Position numbers and translations under genes: made by a program
The notes under the pieces: generated by a model
Database searches by the model: none
What the model was told of the DNA's origin: nothing
Seen by the model: the letters and a program-made list of their open reading frames with translations, nothing else
From: an uncultured Acetatifactor sp.
GTDB lineage: Bacteria > Bacillota > Clostridia > Lachnospirales > Lachnospiraceae
Direction of reading: 5' to 3'
NCBI GenBank assembly: GCA_947625255.1
Contig: CANQNT010000012.1
Span: 1-64,000, forward strand
DNA length: 64,000 nt
Shown: positions 62,246 through 64,000 of the stretch, piece by piece
Numbering within the stretch: position 1 is the stretch's first letter
Layout of the letters: every line of letters starts with the position of its first letter

Positions 62246-62525
62246 GCTTTTCAAACTCCTTTTTCAGGCTGGTAAACTCTTTTTCCAGGTCATCCAAGAC
62301 CTCTTCCGGGATATTCATTTTAAGGGATCGTTCCAGGCCCTTGTTCTTACGGGCCTTGCGCAGACATTCCTCTTTCTTACAAAGATATGCGCCTCTTCCG
62401 TTCTTTTTGCCTGTAACGTCCAAACAGATCTGTCCGTCCACGGTACGAAGGACCCTCATCATCTCTTTCTTGCCTCTCATTTCCCCACATCCGACGCACT
62501 GTCTCATAGGAATCTTCTTCGCCAT
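62232..62525 (-). CDS. ylxR: YlxR (DUF448) nucleic-acid-binding protein
   Basis: The 97-residue protein matches YlxR/DUF448. It has the signature MRQCVGCGEMRGKKEMMRV and GKKNGRGAYLCKKEECLRKA, followed by an acidic helical tail. Structures of the family suggest RNA or DNA binding. AAGGGG precedes the ATG. It lies 24 bp after nusA and overlaps ylxQ. Confidence 0.94.
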   Translation of the reverse strand: MAKKIPMRQCVGCGEMRGKKEMMRVLRTVDGQICLDVTGKKNGRGAYLCKKEECLRKARKNKGLERSLKMNIPEEVLDDLEKEFTSLKKEFEKLESE

Positions 62526-62549
62526 TTTAACCCCTTGTCTTCTCTATCC

Positions 62550-63740
62550 TCACTGATCCTGGCCGTTATTGTTTTCTTCGTAATATTCGCCCTCTTCATA
62601 TCCGTCCCCGGCATATTCCCCTTCATATTCGCCTTCGTAATCCTCATAGCCCTCTTCGTAATCATCGATGTAATCCTCGTAACGGAAACCATAAGCATCC
62701 TTGGCCTGCGTCTCGGACTTAATGTCGATCTTATAACCGGTCAGCTTCGCCGCCAGACGGGCATTCTGGCCTTCCTTGCCGATTGCAAGAGAAAGCTGAT
62801 AATCGGGGACCACCACTTTCGCCGTTTTCTCGTCCGGATCCGCAAATACGGCCACGATCTTGGCAGGAGAGAGGGCATTCTGGATCAGGTTGCCGGGATT
62901 CTCGTCCCAGTTGACGATATCGATCTTCTCCCCACGCAGCTCTTCCACAATGGCATTGACTCTGGCGCCATTCATACCCACGCAGGCACCTACCGGATCC
63001 ACGTTGGGATTGTTGCTCCACACGGCTATCTTGGTACGGCTGCCGGGTTCTCTGGCAATGCTCTTGATCTCCACAACGCCGTCCCGGATCTCCGTTACTT
63101 CGGCTTCAAACAATCTCTTGACCAGCTCCGGATGGGTACGGCTGACGTTAATACGGGGGCCCTTGGGCGTATTTTTCACCTCCAGGACATAGACCTTGAC
63201 ACGCTCCGCAGGACGGAACACCTCTCCCTTGACCTGCTCGTTTTCATTGAGCATGGCATCGGCCTTGCCCAGGTTGATGCTGATATTCTTTCCAAAATAC
63301 CGCTGCACCACGCCGGTCACCACGTCTTTTTCCTTTTGATAATACTGGTTGTAGATGACGGTTCTCTCTTCTTCCCGGATCTTCTGCAGGATCACGTTCT
63401 TTGCGTTCTGGGTGGCGATCCGTCCGAATTCCTTGGATTTAATCTCAATATGAATCACATCACCCACGTTTACATCCTTGGAGACAGCCCTTGCATCCTC
63501 CAGACAGATCTGCAGGACGGGGTCCTCCACCTCTTCCTTAGTCTCCACAACCTCTTTTTCCGCATATACTAAAAAGTCACAGGTCTCACGATTGATCTCG
63601 ACCTTGACATTATCCGCTTTTCCAAAATGATTCTTGCATGCCGTCAGCAGGGAATTCTCAATCGCGTCGAACAGTGTATCCTTGCTGATCTCCTTCTCTT
63701 TCTCCAAAATGTCCAACGCTTCCATCAGTTCCTTGTTCAT
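62550..63740 (-). CDS. nusA: Transcription factor NusA with acidic tail
   Basis: The 396-residue factor affects pausing, termination and antitermination. It has the N-terminal polymerase-binding domain (1-125), S1 (DVVTGVVQRYFG), and KH1-KH2 (PVGACVGMNGARVNAIVEEL, LSLAIGKEGQNARLAAKLTG). After KH2 is a 50-residue Tyr/Glu/Asp/Gly-rich tail (DYEEGYEDYEGEYEGEYAG). Firmicutes NusA usually ends near residue 370, so the tail is an extension. GGAGG upstream and AGGAAAA next to the ATG. Confidence 0.96.
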   Translation of the reverse strand: MNKELMEALDILEKEKEISKDTLFDAIENSLLTACKNHFGKADNVKVEINRETCDFLVYAEKEVVETKEEVEDPVLQICLEDARAVSKDVNVGDVIHIEIKSKEFGRIATQNAKNVILQKIREEERTVIYNQYYQKEKDVVTGVVQRYFGKNISINLGKADAMLNENEQVKGEVFRPAERVKVYVLEVKNTPKGPRINVSRTHPELVKRLFEAEVTEIRDGVVEIKSIAREPGSRTKIAVWSNNPNVDPVGACVGMNGARVNAIVEELRGEKIDIVNWDENPGNLIQNALSPAKIVAVFADPDEKTAKVVVPDYQLSLAIGKEGQNARLAAKLTGYKIDIKSETQAKDAYGFRYEDYIDDYEEGYEDYEGEYEGEYAGDGYEEGEYYEENNNGQDQ

Positions 63741-63841
63741 TTTTCCTATTTTCCTCCATTCTGCCGACCATGCCGGCGCTTGTCAGGATGCCGCACCCGT
63801 AGGCATCATCAGTGGCTCCATCTATGATTTCTCCATATGGA

Positions 63842-64000
63842 TTAAAAATCAAACGCAAGACGAATCAGGGCAATGGCCGCGCGGTCAAAGCTGCGCGTTC
63901 CGTCCTCTTCCTCGATGGTAATCCGCTCCTGATCAAAGTCCTTCAAAACGCCTGCGAATTCTTTGCACCCATCCGCCGGTTTAAAAAGCCTGATTTCCAC
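63842..64000 (-). CDS. rimP: Ribosome maturation factor RimP, C-terminal part
   Basis: Only the last 52 codons are in the window. They match the RimP C-terminal SH3-like domain: VEIRLFKPADGCKEFAGVL, then ERITIEEEDG, then AAIALIRLAFDF and stop. RimP acts in 30S assembly. It is the first known gene of the nusA-infB operon, with a 101-bp gap to nusA. The start lies beyond the right edge. Confidence 0.9.
   Translation of the reverse strand: MEIRLFKPADGCKEFAGVLKDFDQERITIEEEDGTRSFDRAAIALIRLAFDF

Overview
The window looks like a chromosomal segment of a Gram-positive anaerobe of the Clostridia, most likely a Lachnospiraceae-type gut bacterium. The evidence is a class III anaerobic ribonucleotide reductase pair, a Firmicutes-type (class III) fructose-1,6-bisphosphatase, a Spo0A effector domain, a SpoVB/MurJ-like flippase, the families DUF4317, DUF5685 and DUF1836, a YerC/YecD protein, strong AGGAGG ribosome binding sites, and sigma-A promoters with 17-18 bp spacers. 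Most genes lie on the minus strand. No rRNA or tRNA gene, CRISPR array or intact transposon was found.

Layout. 1-1768 (plus): a possible structured RNA at the edge, a small membrane protein, a TfoX-N protein and a membrane-anchored XRE regulator with a zinc ribbon. 1843-7750 (minus): an RlmD-type rRNA methyltransferase, a small acidic membrane protein, PcrA helicase and a zinc-ribbon SPFH protein. 7934-15172: an XRE-like protein, an orphan NMT1-type binding lipoprotein, HIT, DUF1836, YerC, a bactofilin preceded by a degenerate LytM protein, a PTS IIC-like permease, a cold-shock protein and a eukaryote-type HisA. 15372-22166: a repeat-rich lipoprotein, fbp, dapB and dapA. A complete lysine riboswitch with promoter and terminator sits upstream of dapA. 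A corrinoid adenosyltransferase-like protein and an SSB-like protein follow.

22167-28297: typA, a beta-propeller protein, a 500-residue unknown protein and a MATE exporter. 28311-30419: a purine-repeat tract, a serine-recombinase remnant, an unknown 106-residue protein, a YdcF protein and decayed sequence; this is the least conserved-looking part of the window. 30420-40663: a SulP transporter with STAS domain and long charged tail, a pyridoxal-kinase-like protein, dinB with a LexA box, a SpoVB-like flippase, glgA, a receiver-less Spo0A and DUF4317. 40657-43658: nrdD-nrdG with a promoter and candidate NrdR boxes. 43743-45789: a zinc-ribbon membrane protein, DUF5685 and a J-domain protein. 46181-50822: rpsO, pnp, a nitroreductase, and a secreted SH3/NlpC-P60 hydrolase. 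51132-53448 (plus): an ABC exporter. 53561-55198: a Na/Pi cotransporter. 55306-64000: the classic translation operon rimP-nusA-ylxR-ylxQ-infB-rbfA-nrnA-truB-ribF, with rimP cut by the window edge.

Most of the window is housekeeping. The items most worth following up are the receiver-less Spo0A paralogue, the bactofilin/degenerate-LytM pair, the zinc-ribbon/DUF5685/J-protein operon, the eukaryote-type HisA, the RG-rich IF-2 extension, and the possible pseudoknotted RNA at the left edge. No clearly new defence or mobile system is visible.
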